Shown here: piece by piece, positions 1-11,409 of the stretch
Layout: every line of letters begins with the position of its first letter
How positions within the stretch are numbered: position 1 is the stretch's first letter
Source of the DNA: Venturia oleaginea
Lineage: Eukaryota > Ascomycota > Dothideomycetes > Venturiales > Venturiaceae
Assembly (NCBI GenBank): GCA_013176395.1
Contig: JABMLP010000010.1
Coordinates: forward strand, 744,001-808,000
DNA: 64,000 bases
Direction: 5' to 3'
The notes under the pieces: model-generated
What the model was told of the DNA's origin: nothing
The model's input: only the letters and a program-made list of their open reading frames with translations
The model's database searches: none
Position numbers and translations under genes: made by a program

Positions 1-240
1 AAGCCTTTCGTTCTCGCTCCGTGATGCTTTGGCGGCACAGTCCCAATCCAATACACAGTGGCTTGCCGCCTTGCAAAATCTCAAACGAGTGGCATGGGGC
101 TCGAATTCTTCTCATATGATGATCGCAGCTTTGGGCACATCTGCCCTATTACTATCGTAAGAGCACAGCCTGGCATTTTGTTTCTTCTTCTGTTTCTCCA
201 CACAGCGAGACTCTTCTGATGGTCGTTCCGTCGCGAACTA

Positions 241-3200
241 ATGGACCCTTTCTCACTCACAATTTCTGTGGCCATCTTTATAGCCAATTGTCTGATTACC
301 GTTGCTGCTTTGAGGATCCTGAGCCCCAAGTACCAACATGGTGTGCCCACGATAAAATCCATCGCGTCTGAGACAACAATCCTAGCTGCCGCGCTGGCCC
401 ACATTCAAGAACTGCTTCTCATCAATGCTCCCGGCTTGCAGGAACAAGGCGCCTCGGCTATCGAATTACGCCGAATGTTCGATACTGCACTTACAGCTTG
501 CTTGATTACCTTTTCATGTCTGGAAGAAGAGGTTAGAACTTTGGCCATTAAATCCGCCGATGTAGCTGATCCACATTCGAGGGAGAAACCGAGGGCAGTC
601 TGGAAAGAAGGGGTTATGAGAGAGCTTTCACGACAGATCAAAGATCAGAAAACGACTTTGGGACTTTTGGTGCGGACCTTACAAATGTAAGATTATGCGT
701 GGAAAATTGGATGGGAGAGGGCAGATCCTCCGAGCAACCTCAATGGTGAAGTATGTCAATAGTCGATGGCCAGGCTCCATGAATCCCTGATCATGAACTG
801 CTTGGGCTATCCCAGGCTTCGATGCGTTCTGGCGCTCACGACACATCATGAGAACTCAGAATCCCTGTTGTGTCACTGCTTTTCTCTACAGACATAGCTA
901 ATGTCTTTAGGCATTCCCTCTCAGCAAGCAAACACTATCTTTCCGAGGCCCGACCTCTCCTACAAGATACTATCTCCCGCTCCTGGTCTCATCGCAACTC
1001 GACTGTCCCAAGTTTGAAAGTACCAGAATCCATATTCGAAGGAAGGTCGTCGGGAGCATTTCTGGACGGGAGCTCAACCATAGGTTCAGCAGAGTTTGAC
1101 TTTGACGATGATGTTGTGAACTCTACTGTATATCGACGAGCCATGGCAACCGCGACGAAAGGACAGGAAAATACCAAGCCAGGGATCAAGAGCGTTGTCG
1201 AAGGAGATTTGATAGACCTCAGTGAGCTTGGCTCTGATGACGAGACGGAGATGGCAGAAAGCAGTACACGGGATCTTGAGGAGCTCCTTCTAAGAGATAG
1301 CAGTACGTGGAGGTCTCCCACAAGGACTGGAGCCATGGAAACATTGCAGGAGGAACAAGAGCCTGGAGGAGACAGTCTACGATCGCGTAGAAAGGCAGCG
1401 GATCGACGCAGCCAGCGCAGCCAGGCATTGACGATGGAATATCGAATCACGGGACCTGTGTACACGCATCTATACTCTCCCGGAGACATCAATAGGCCCG
1501 GTGCCGTCACGCCGACTTTGGCAATAGCGTCCAATACGGGCGCTACTATCGAATCTCACTCAACGATGAGTGTTGAGGATAGGTAAGCAATCTTTTCGAT
1601 CATATACAGCGAAGCGCTGGATGATCAATCACGCCGGGACTACAGAGTACGAAATCCTCTCACGGCATGCTTGAAACGGCAGTTTTTGAGGAGGAGTTTT
1701 TGCAAATCGCCGTCCGATTCGGTCTCAGATCTTCCTTGATAATCACGATGGCTTGAGAAGTCCGCACGTCTCCCTGCGCTCAAACCTTTGATTCCTGATT
1801 ATCGGAAACGATCAGCTAACTGTCTTTCAGGAGTTGTGCTGAGTCAGGGTCCAGCTCACTGGCTACTGCCCTGAGTGATGCCACATCGTGCGCGGTAAAT
1901 TCCTCGAAAAAGAAGATGTCTCAAACGACAAGCGTGAGCTCTCCCGTGCGCTCTGACAGCGTAAATGAGTTTTACGACGACACAGCGAGCAGCTTCGTGC
2001 ACTCTGAACGGTTAGTGAGGTTATCACTTAGAGGGCCAGGTCCAGCAGCAAGGCTAATCGAAGAACAACAGCTTTCGCAACAAGCCCCTCGCACCTCCAT
2101 TCCACTGAAGGCAGCGAGGCAATTGGGTGTTGCCGATCAGACCATTCATCCTCAAAAGATATCCCACATAGAAGAGGTCACTACGAGCGATCCTTCCAGA
2201 TCGGGCAGCCAGACTTCAAGAAGTTCAGGCGGCAGTTCAAGAAAAAGAGCGTCTGTATTGTCAGCTGTCACAAGAAGCGTACTTGATCTCGCAAAGACGC
2301 ACCCACTGGACTGAATCAACCGTAGAGTGTCTTCTGGCAGCTTACTCCCACAGAGACTCAGAACCCACCGCACAGATATAGCGTCAGGTTACAACTTTGG
2401 TGGCGATTATTCCAGCTAGAAGAGAACTATCAAAATTCATTGGAGCTTTTGTACTCACTGATCTCTGCGGAAGATTCGTCCCTACCGACATGTGGAATCA
2501 CGCCTTTGGCAGTCAAAAAGTTGCAAGCCGCGCATGACAAGCACCTTCGTAAACCTCTACGACAATTCATGAGTATCGGCCCCTGGACATTCGATTATTC
2601 ATCGATCACAAAAGCGTATCAATCAGCGCACGTACAGCTAGTCCCACTATACGAAAGATTCGAATGGAATCTCTCCTTGGTCACCTTTCAAGTCGCAGCC
2701 GCCTCAAAACCGGCCTCTGAAGCATCAAAAGATCTCCTCACATCCATGGGTCCGGGTATGCCGACACGGTACACCTGTTTCCGTAGTCCCCTAACACATA
2801 TATGTTCCTCATTCGACACCATAATGCACTTTCCGATGGTCTGGGGAAGAGCGGACACTCCACCCCAAACTACTCACATATCGTTGGACCAGTCCGCGAG
2901 CAATTACACTCTCTGATCACTTCGTGCAATCGGAACATCCTTCTTCGTTGGAACGATCTTCGCCGCTCGAACCTCTTTGGCTCGCACGCGAGTAGGGAGA
3001 TGGGACATGTTATGAAAGAACTCATCTTCCCTCCTTCGCAACGCCGATATATCGCGCTCCTAAATCTGGGCAGCCCAACCAGAGCAGTCATTTCCAGAGC
3101 AGATTTACACTGGAAAGGCTCCGCCAAAGACAATTGGTCAAAATGCCACGCCATATTACTAAACAACTACCTCATCTTCGCAAGCGTCAGCGACTCGAAA

Positions 3201-3540
3201 GGACAAAGACAACACCAAGTCTACCACCTCGTAAGTCCTCCCATCAATGTCGAGAGACGTCCAAGATCTCCAATGTTTGAATTTTTGGGTTCCCCTCCCT
3301 CAAATAACAACAACAACGACAACAATGTCCGCCGAGCCGACTCAAGCAGAGAAAATCCCATCCAAGAAAATCAAACCCGGGAAACCGGTCTATCATTTGT
3401 TTGTGAGGACGCCGGAGTTTGAATATATACTGGGATTTGCGACGATGGTGCATTGTATGGCTTGGCATGAACATCTAGATGTGGCGCTGAGGGGGGAAAT
3501 GATGTCGATGCCTACGGGGATTAGTGGTGTGAGTTCTTAA
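241..3540 (+). CDS. Helo/STAND-type N-terminal domain protein with PH-like C-terminus
   Basis: Multi-exon gene; function unknown. The proposed exons are 241-686, 911-1582, 1831-2278, 2341-2755, 2893-3230 and about 3337-3540. The first four introns keep phase; the 2279-2340 intron (GTACTT...GGCAG) and the 2756-2892 intron (GTATGC...CCAG) are the best fits found, not certain. The last acceptor is ambiguous (3337, 3352 or 3367 all keep frame). The N-terminus (MDPFSLTISVAIF) resembles the helical domain that starts many fungal NLR/STAND-like and azaphilone-cluster-L-like proteins. The middle is Ser-rich and probably disordered. The last 200 residues have a beta-rich stretch (ADLHWKG...CHAILLNNYLIF) followed by a helix ending in WHEHLDVAL, which suggests a PH-like fold. 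No NACHT or NB-ARC motif is seen, so it is not a complete NLR. Confidence 0.6.
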
Positions 3541-4801
3541 TACTAGGATCATGATGAGAAGGGCGGGCGAATGAGCGTCCTAGAATCCCGCCTATATCCT
3601 CGCTTGTTTTATACTACAGTCTAATCAGGAGGAGTAAAAAGTAGCCAAAGTCGAGAAACAAGATTATACCCAGGATGGTCTTTGCGCCAAGGCTAGAATA
3701 AGTGTATTCAAACATACCATCCGCCACATTCTCCTCCCATGCTAGATAGTATTACGCGGCCTGTGAGAAATTCATCTATTCATCGACGATATCCTCGGTT
3801 TTGTTGTTAAGACTGCAAATCATCACCCCAGAATGAGCAGCACAGCATGGCTGAGCTGCTAAACCCACTCCACGAAAGCTGTAAACAAAGCTCGCATGAA
3901 AATTTGCCTGAACCGAACTAGTAACGAGTCAAATTACATCTTCTCCACTACGCACGCAAAGAGAGTAACCCTTAGGTAGCCTACTATGCATACAGAGTAC
4001 ATAATACTACCAACACATCTCCCAAATCATGCAGACACGAACCAACTCGCATATTATATCAGCTGCCTAACTTCTGACATCCTGACCTCAACACACGACA
4101 TAAACATTCATTCCCGCCAATGAACTAAAAATTAATGCTGCGGTTGCAAAGAGGCTTGGATAACTGGAATCCATGCTGACGATCACAGTTGCCCGCATCG
4201 CCTACCTAGGTAGCGAGGCTGTGCCCAGTCCCAATCCGGACAAGAAGCGAGAACAACAGCTCCCGCATTATCGATTCATCCAGCCCATAACAAACACCCC
4301 ATATTCTGCAAACCCTGATTCTCTTTGGCTACCAAGATTCAGTTCTTCCCGCTCTGAATTCTGCAAATCCGCATGCGTTTATTATCAAATACCTCGGGAT
4401 CAGCGTTGGTGGCAAGGCCAGACGCCAGACTCAGCCTCCTCGATCATCACAGGCATCGCCCACATAATCGCGGGCACTCACGTCGCCGCTCTGGACTCGG
4501 GCTTACAATTTGCGTGGGAAAGTCGGTCGGTCAAGATGTGACGATAGGATTATCCCCGCCGAGCATGTAGTTTACCAGAATGGCGCGTCCTATATTCGTA
4601 TTCTGTGACAATGGTTGATCCCGTCTGAGCCATGTTTATCTACGTTGGCGGATCGCCTCATGATCCGGATATACGCTGAGCCGTCTTGTTTTTGTCGTGG
4701 AATCTGGAATATATGTCTTGCATTTCTCAGTTCATATTCAATCGTTACTGCGGTTAAGAAATTCATGTTTCGTTGTCTTTAGATTAATTACAACATCGAA
4801 T
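3541..4801. other. Intergenic region
   Basis: AT-richer sequence with no supported gene. A 122-codon open frame at 4173-4541 on the plus strand has no recognisable domain or splice context and is not called. It should contain the 3' UTR of the upstream gene and the promoter of the next plus-strand gene. Confidence 0.5.
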
Positions 4802-5536
4802 ATGTTCGTCTCCCTCCCAAACTCGGCGCCCTGTTCGCGCTCCTCTACACCACAACCACCCACATCAACCCATGATCCTCGGCCAAAATCCCATCGCCAC
4901 ACCTCTCTCCTTACCCTCCTGAAATTGAAAAAGGATAATCGAAAATCGAAACCATACACCCACTCAATCGCCACAACAACATCACTCCTCCCGTCCCTAT
5001 CATCACCACCGAACTACGATTCCCTCTACCCAAACACATCAACATCTCAAACCCAGGAGCAAACAACCTCCCCATCATTAACCTCACCAATAAGATCCCG
5101 AAGCAGAAAACCATCTCACATCCGAAAACCAAGTCAACCATGGACCCACGCCCCAAACGCCCCAAAAAGAATCCCATTTTCCCCATCAGAAGAAGGGGAA
5201 AAAGAAGCCGTTTTTGATGCTTATACTTTTTTCTATCCTACTCCAACCATAGGCCCCACCCAATCCAAACTAGCCGCCCCCGGGAATTCCCACGTGCCCA
5301 AAGTCTTGGTTTCGGGTTCTCCGCCTGGTGAGGGTGAGGTCTACACTTATTCTACTTACTATCCCTCGAGCTCGGATGATTTGAGTGGTTTCTCCCCGTT
5401 TGGTAGCGCGCCGAGTCGTGGTGGATTTTATGGGGACGGTGGGGGGAGTGGAAGGGAAGGGAGGAGGGTTAGTGAGGGGTGTGCTTGGGAGAAGATTGGG
5501 GAGAGGAGGGCGAGAGGGGGTGCTAGGGAGTGGTGA
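4802..5536 (+). CDS. Hypothetical Ser/Pro/Thr-rich protein
   Basis: Single-exon frame of 244 residues starting at MFVSLPNSAP. An in-frame codon 105 bases upstream extends the frame, but this ATG is the first true one. Composition is low complexity: Ser, Pro and Thr dominate the first 150 residues, and a Gly/Arg/Glu-rich tail follows. A short better-ordered block (AVFDAYTFFYPTPTIGP) around residues 137-153 may be the only conserved part. There is no signal peptide or membrane segment. It converges on the minus-strand gene ending at 5764, with 227 bases between stops. I do not recognise the family. It could be a genuine lineage-restricted gene or a fortuitous open frame in C-rich DNA. Confidence 0.45.
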   Translation: MFVSLPNSAPCSRSSTPQPPTSTHDPRPKSHRHTSLLTLLKLKKDNRKSKPYTHSIATTTSLLPSLSSPPNYDSLYPNTSTSQTQEQTTSPSLTSPIRSRSRKPSHIRKPSQPWTHAPNAPKRIPFSPSEEGEKEAVFDAYTFFYPTPTIGPTQSKLAAPGNSHVPKVLVSGSPPGEGEVYTYSTYYPSSSDDLSGFSPFGSAPSRGGFYGDGGGSGREGRRVSEGCAWEKIGERRARGGAREW

Positions 5537-5763
5537 TGTTTTCATGTTAAGAAGGAGCTGAGAGGAATGGGAAGAGGAAAGTTTGATGGAGAGATTGTAG
5601 AAAGCGTGAGAAGGAGTGAGAATGAAATTGATGATACCCGATACCGTTGATTACACACACTCTTCGTGCAATGGATGTTCGTCTTCTTGAGAATATTCGT
5701 AATTTCGTAATATCATATCCAGAGAACCCCATCCCAACCCCTTTCCCATCGCTAAACCCCATC

Positions 5764-6462
5764 TCAAGCCGCCGCCGCCACAACCTGAACCTCAGCAACC
5801 GCATATCTAACTCCCTCCTTCCCTCCCCCCTTCCCAGACACCTCCCAAATCCTCTCCACAGCCGGTCCCCCACCACCATGACACGGACAACTCGAAACAT
5901 CAGAATACACCTTCTTCAAATCCTCGTCACCATCCGTCTTGACCAAGTCTCTCAAAAATGCCGGATCCCAATTATACTCTTCCTCATCAGAAGAAGAAGA
6001 ACTCTCACCATCCGACGGATCAAGTCCCGGCACACCCACCACTCTCGGCGCCCTAGCACTCCCACTCGGAAACCGAACAAGACTGAGTTCCCCCTCACTC
6101 AACCCGGCCTCGTCCTCATAAACTGCAATCTCATCCCCATCATCATCATCGCCATCGCCATCATCGTCCTCAAATTCATCCTCCGCCCTCTTCAAACCCA
6201 ATGGCGGACTCCTTCTCGAAAGCGGTGATTTCTCAAGTTTACTGTTGCTACTACTTGCATGAGCCACGTCTTTAAAGCCATCTCCAGACGCGTGAACCGG
6301 CGTCTCAATGCTCTCCTCGATTTCAATGATTCGAAGCATCAAAGCATCGAGGTGCATTGCGTGGCCGACGAGGAAACGGAGGTCGCGGTCTGGTCGGTCG
6401 GCTGCGAGGTGGAGTTTGCATCGCGCTGTGTGGGTCAGGGTGTAGGTTTCCTTGAGGGACAT
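5764..6462 (-). CDS. Conserved-looking acidic hypothetical protein
   Basis: Single exon, 232 residues. The start chosen is MSLKETYTLT at 6462; a longer frame reaches 6645 but the added residues are low complexity. The first 50 residues (TARCKLHLAA...FLVGHAMHLDALMLRIIEIE) are ordered and amphipathic, with a pattern typical of small uncharacterised fungal proteins with a helical N-terminus. The middle carries Asp/Glu runs (EDEFEDDDGDGDDDDGDE) and a Ser-Asp-Glu block. Toward the C-terminus lies a Cys-x-Cys-His-Gly4 motif (SSCPCHGGGG), which might bind metal. No function is assigned. No splice signals were needed. Confidence 0.6.
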   Translation of the reverse strand: MSLKETYTLTHTARCKLHLAADRPDRDLRFLVGHAMHLDALMLRIIEIEESIETPVHASGDGFKDVAHASSSNSKLEKSPLSRRSPPLGLKRAEDEFEDDDGDGDDDDGDEIAVYEDEAGLSEGELSLVRFPSGSARAPRVVGVPGLDPSDGESSSSSDEEEYNWDPAFLRDLVKTDGDEDLKKVYSDVSSCPCHGGGGPAVERIWEVSGKGGGKEGVRYAVAEVQVVAAAA

Positions 6463-7154
6463 GGTATGATTAGTGATCGGGTTGTTGTTGAGTGAGTGAG
6501 AGTGAGTAAGAGATTGTGGTAGGTGCGTGCAATTCCATGAAACTTGTGCCCGTCGACGTTTCTTTTCGGGAATGTCGGTAGTTCTGTGTGTGGTTTTCTG
6601 TTGTCGGAGTTGGGCAGGTAAGTGTTTGAAGGATTCATGTGCCATGCATCTAATCGCAAGGTTTAATGTTGGTAAGCATCATTACCATTTCAGGGTAGCG
6701 GGGCTTGAAGATGACAAAAGCTACCTCTTCTAGCTGGAGGCATCCTTATCGTCTCTGAACGTATGAGTCAATCAAATCTTTTAACCTAGCTTATAATGCT
6801 CAACTTGGTATCGATATCGATAATTTTCTGACGAACTGGTTTTAGTAACTTGCCAGAAATTTATCGATAGCGATCCCGTGTAGGGACACTGTTCCTAGGT
6901 TATAAGTTCGAAGGCAGTGAAAGTGGATGGCATCAATCAAAGGCCTCACTGTGATAGCATCTTTGTATAACCGATGTACGTACGAAGAATACCAAAATTT
7001 GAGTATCGATGATCTTGTAAACCAAATCCCAGAATGCCTACTGGTCTTTGTGTATGTCCCGCCTAATTTCCAAACTGCCGAATCTAGCCTCTTCTGATGA
7101 TGGTCCTCAAAAAAGGAATATCGTCCATTACCCAGATCACCAAGAAAAGGAACC
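6463..7154. other. Intergenic region with a dispersed repeat copy
   Basis: No gene is supported. The stretch 6781-6960 is related to 53213-53395 and is listed separately as a repeat. The remainder should hold the promoter of the minus-strand gene ending upstream and the 3' flank of the IFRD-type gene. Confidence 0.5.
6781..6960 (+). repeat. Dispersed repeat, copy A
   Basis: About 180 bases align by eye with 53213-53395. Shared blocks, in the same order, are a palindromic ATCGATATCGAT core, TTCGATAGCGATCCCG-like text (here TATCGATAGCGATCCCG), an ATAAG-TCGA-GG-AGT-AA-G block and GGCATCAAT/GGACATCAAT followed by CTGTG. The copies are diverged and contain small indels. No coding capacity and no clear terminal inverted repeat are seen; it may be an old MITE-like or retroelement fragment. 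Confidence 0.5.
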
Positions 7155-8596
7155 CTAAAACTCAGCTCCAGAATTCAATCCCAACGGCAAAGCTTCCCTA
7201 ACAATCTGATTCAGGGTATAATGCGTCAGAAATCCCGGTCCCACAACCCTTTTAATCGCCTCGTATCGGTGCAACTTCCACCATCGATTGACAGTCATGA
7301 CACCATCTCGCCCGTACCTTACACTAAGCCGATGACCCATGTACGCAGTCATATTCTCATCTAATGCGGTTGAGAAGCGAGGACCGCGCCATGGATGCTC
7401 AACAGTATGCAGCACGTCCGAGAACGTCTTGTGAAGATTCTTTCTCTTTTCTTTGCCTAGATGACGTGCACTGAAGCGTGCTAGATCTGCAAGTGAGGAT
7501 TTGAGGCCGAATTCGTTGCCTGGGTAGACATCGTAGGCCTTTTTCCAGTGTACGCGTTTGAAGTCGCCGGCCTCAAACTCGTCTTCTGCACCTCCTGAAT
7601 TGTCGTTGCCTTCATCGTCTTTTGTAGAGCGCTTGTAGCTTTGTTCGTAGAGGAGGGCTATATTTTCGCCTGCTGCTTGAAGAACAGGCAAATCGGTGCT
7701 TTCGAGTTGGTTTTCGAAGCATTCGAGAGGCCGTTCCGTCTTGCCTTCGAGATTTTTGAATTGCGTTGCTAGGAAACCCCATTCCTGGAGAGCTGCTGCT
7801 ACGAGTGGGCCGTTGTCAATGGCACCGATTTGCTCGCCGTCGGTCTCGATAATGTCTAAGAAATAGTCCATGGTGTCTTCTGTTCCCTCGATGCCAGCAC
7901 CTCCAAAGAATGCTGCAACTCCTAGAGCGTGGATAGCCGCTTCCTGCGCAGCAGCAGAGCTGTCATCCTGGATCCGGTTCCTCAAAGCTTGGTGAACCTC
8001 CTCATATATCTCTTCACCCGTAGTAAGGATAGTCATTGCCAATGCTCCAAGTGCAAACACAGCCTCGCGCTCGCCACTCCCAGCCTTGACAGACTTGAGC
8101 AGAGCAGGCACAAGCTCAGCAAGACCAGCCTCCACCTCTTCAGCGGCATACTGTGCACGCAGGATGTTCGTGTATATGGCCATGATTTCCTCTCTTGCTT
8201 CTCCCGTATTCCTCTTGTTCCTGCTACGTTCTACGATCTGTTCGGAGATCTCACGAAGCTCGGATTGCCACACCTCTTCAGACGCATTGTCGAATTGGGC
8301 AAAGCTGCCAGTACCGAGATCGAGGGAAGCGACGCTGCCAGTCAGGTCAGCGATATTCGATTTGCAATCTGGGTTACAAACCTGCTTGCCAGCTCGTCCG
8401 AATCGTCGTCCTCATCCTCACTGACCTGCCTGCTCGGATTCCTACTCGCAGCTCTCGAACCCGCTGGACTTACAGCAGGACTCGCAAACGGCGAGTTGGT
8501 CGCGGAACTTCTGGCTGACAAAAGCTTTGCCTTTTGCTTCCGGGAGACGGTTTTTCCACTCTCGAGAGCCTGTCGGCGGAGATCGCGTTCGTGCAT
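7155..8596 (-). CDS. Interferon-related developmental regulator (IFRD) family protein
   Basis: Two exons, 8382-8596 and 7155-8334, are joined across a 47-bp intron (donor GTTTGT, CTGAC branch, acceptor GGCAG). Without the intron the two frames disagree, and with it the codon AG|C is restored. The product is about 464 residues. The N-terminus is basic and Ser-rich, with an acidic EDEDDDSDEL block. A central helical-repeat domain (residues about 75-370) contains ALGALAMTILTTGEE and AAIHALGVAAFFGG, as in the IFRD N-terminal domain. The C-terminal block HWKKAYDVYPGNEFGLKSSL and the VNRWWKLHRYEAIKRVVGPG segment match the IFRD C-terminal region. Animal members act as transcriptional coregulators; yeast and plant relatives are poorly understood, so the role here is inferred from family only. 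Confidence 0.85.
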
Positions 8597-9814
8597 TTTG
8601 GCGGAAATGTGTATGTTGTTTGAAGATGCTGTACGGTTTCTATCGAGGGTTTTGCAGGTCTATGGCTAAGGAGATGTTAAGCGCTGCTACTTCAGTGGCA
8701 ACTACCAAAAGAAGAGATATGTCTAAGAAATCCTGGAAAGATCTAAGACCAACAGGCAAATTTGAACGACGGCACGAACAAAGAGAAATTTGAATGAACT
8801 CACCAAGGATAAGCGGGCAATCAGACCTAATCAGCCGGGCTCTTCCTTCGGTAAAGATCGGTTTTGAATTCAGTATATCTTTCGTGGGAATCGTGGACCA
8901 AGTACTGCTGCATATCGGGTTCTGACTTGTTACTGACGTGGTGAGGGGAAGGTGAAGGAGTGTTGCGGTTGCGGTGAAGGAGGTGCCTATTTTGAAATTC
9001 TTGCCTCTCTACGGGAGGCGGGAGGCCTTGCGCCGATGACCTTGCATGAACGCATTTCATCACAACTTAAACACGTTCGAATCACGATCGATATTACTAT
9101 CCAAACGCACAATCGCCATTATTTATCCACCGACTAGAGAGATACCTTGACGTTTTGATTGGGTGCGAAGACAGGAAAATGCCTCTTGAGTTATCAGGAG
9201 GTGGTACCTCCCATGACTTGACGGGAGACAGCGCGATCGAGGACGCGAACCAATTCAAAGGCACCATTCCCCGTGCCACCCTCATTGTGCACCTGCAGCA
9301 CGCTATCATGGCCCTAAAGGACGTTCCTACGAACGCGTCCGCCATAGTCGCGCCCTCCAAGACGGCTCCTACACCAGCAAAGAGGGCGGCGAGGAAAGCC
9401 GTGCAGGGTCCAGAGCGGTAGTACCAGCAATAAGTAGGAGGTACCTTCGCCGCTTCGACCGCATCGCTGGTCTATCATGTAAGGTAGCAGCTGACTCAAT
9501 TGAAGCTTATGAAGCAAGAAAGAGCCTTTAATCCCCTGCTGGATTGTAGCGAAGATTGCCAGCATGTTCAGAACATTTGTACTAGTCCAAGTGTGCATGT
9601 ATCTGTATATCTATTCCCTTCCAATTGCCGTTGCTCTAGGATCATATCAGGGCCACCAGACTCCCATGTCCAAATCATTTTTGATATCCATACAATCTAT
9701 ACTTCAAATGTATCCAAGATGATCCCAACACCGTAAATATCCAAAGAATCCTTCTCGTGTAAGTATCCAAAACTCCAAACCGTGAGACGTGGGCATCATT
9801 TCTGCTTGAAATTG
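8597..9814. other. Intergenic region
   Basis: This separates the 5' end of the IFRD-type gene from the 3' end of the EAF-type gene. Short open frames at 8827-9063 (minus) and 9155-9421 (plus) have no recognised motif and look fortuitous. Nothing else is supported. Confidence 0.5.
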
Positions 9815-11409
9815 TTATTCCGCCTCACTTTCCTCCTCGCTCTCCGCCTCGCCATCATCGTCCTGCATTGCCTGAAGCATCTCAGCCTCGAAATCATCCC
9901 CGTCATCATCTTCCTCGTTCGCGGGTGGCTGCTGGTGGGCTGGAGAACCCAAGTGCATAGGCTCAATATCATCATCGTGATCAGAGTCTGCGTCCGCATC
10001 CGCGTCAACATCTGATTCGGCGTCTGCATCAGCATCAGCATCAGCATCAGCATCAGCATCAGCATCAGCATCAGCATCAGCATCAGCATCAGCATCAGCA
10101 TCAGCATCAGCATCAGCATCAGCATCAGCATCAGCATCAGCATCTGCATCTGCATCGACCATATCCACATCGTGATTATGTTTGCTTTTCGGTGCAACAG
10201 CCTCCGTATCAGATTCTTCATCGTCTTGGAAATTGTCGGAACTGTCGCCAAAGTCAATAATATCTGATGACTCTTTCTGCTGTTGTCGCCGCGTGGCTGC
10301 TGCATCCAGCCTGCGATCAGGAGAGTTCACTGCAGAATTCAGTGAAATTGGTCCACCAGGTTTTGGTGGCAATATCTTGTTCGACTTGTTTGGAAGTGGG
10401 TCATCTCCGAAGTCAATCTCCAGACCGCGGTCTCGTGCTCGAGACTCATCTTCCTCGTCTACATTCGAATGTACGGGTTGACTCGTGGTCGGTTCCTCGT
10501 CCTCGTCTGAGGAATGGACATAGTAATCCGACTTAGCATTGCCCTTGCCTAACGTAGGAACCTTCTTATTCTCGTCTCCAGGCCTATTAGACGCTCGTCT
10601 ATCGAGTTTAATCGTCGGTGTTGGTTTCGCCTTCGCTTTGTTGGCTGCGGGTGTCGCAGCTTTAGGCTTGCGTTGGTTGGACCTCAGAGGATCGTAAGCT
10701 TTTGAAGCCGCCTTCTTTCTCGGTTTGACATCAGGTATAGCTTTCGGACGCGTTTGGAGAGGCTGTGGCGTAGTCTTGCCAGTGTTTAATGCTCGTAGAG
10801 CTGGCGAGGGAGAAGGGGAGGGGCCGCGAATGGCACTGGTGAGGTAGTGCCGAAAATCGTAGGGATTGTCCGCATCTGCCTCTCCATCTGGATCCTCGTC
10901 CAGGTCATCCACGGGTTCATTTGCAGCTTCCTCAACTTTAGCCTGCAATTGCGGATATTCCCGTTTGAGCTTGGCTACCGATGCCTCCCAAGGCGTGGCT
11001 GTTATGTTGAACGTGTGGGACGACGCGAGAGGTTCTAATATGCATGTTTGCTTGGTCTGGTCGAATATGAGGACATAGGAGTTCTTTGTGCTTCCAAGCT
11101 GGCCAGCATATTTGAAATGGTCGACATCGTCTCCGAATGTGTCCGTTATGGTCAGGTCGGATTGCGTGGCGGTTTTTGTGGTAATGCGTGTAGACCGCTT
11201 CCCCTTGTCATGGAGGGACTTGTGGTTAACTAGTAGGCTTGTTAACATTGCTCTTTGTACCTCGACAACGCTGACCAACATCTCACGGCATTGAACGACG
11301 ACGCAGCGGAACGATCCGTGATTCCCTTTCCGAGCTGGAGGGTGTACCGTGCTTGCTGCTTAGGATCAAGAGGGGTGTTGGAGGAAGCAGCAACTGTGGG
11401 GGAAGCCAT
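9815..11409 (-). CDS. EAF-type RNA polymerase II elongation factor
   Basis: Two exons, 11280-11409 and 9815-11229, are joined over a 50-bp intron (GTTGGT...CTACTAG, with GTTAAC before the acceptor). The join gives [16 protein letters not shown], which matches the conserved RYNHKP-type core of the EAF N-terminal domain. The product is about 514 residues. The EAF domain covers roughly residues 15-140 ([27 protein letters not shown]). The rest is disordered: Pro/Lys-rich, then Ser/Asp/Glu-rich, ending in acidic residues. EAF proteins partner with ELL to stimulate Pol II elongation in the nucleus; this acidic tail fits the transactivating tail of the family. An exceptional Asp-Ala dipeptide run of over 20 units lies in the tail (see the repeat entry). 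Confidence 0.85.
10027..10143. repeat. GCATCA hexanucleotide microsatellite in coding sequence
   Basis: About twenty near-perfect copies of a GCATCA hexamer are read on the minus strand as alternating Ala-Asp codons inside the EAF-type gene. Flanking GCATCT and GCGTCT variants extend the Asp-Ala run. The six-base unit keeps frame at any copy number, so length can vary without breaking the protein. Confidence 0.9.

Noticed and set aside
4173..4541. 122-codon plus-strand open frame
   Set aside because: No domain, no splice partners and composition typical of intergenic DNA; not called as a gene.
9155..9421. 88-codon plus-strand frame with Lys/Arg-rich end
   Set aside because: An overlapping minus frame of similar length exists and neither shows a recognisable family; likely chance.
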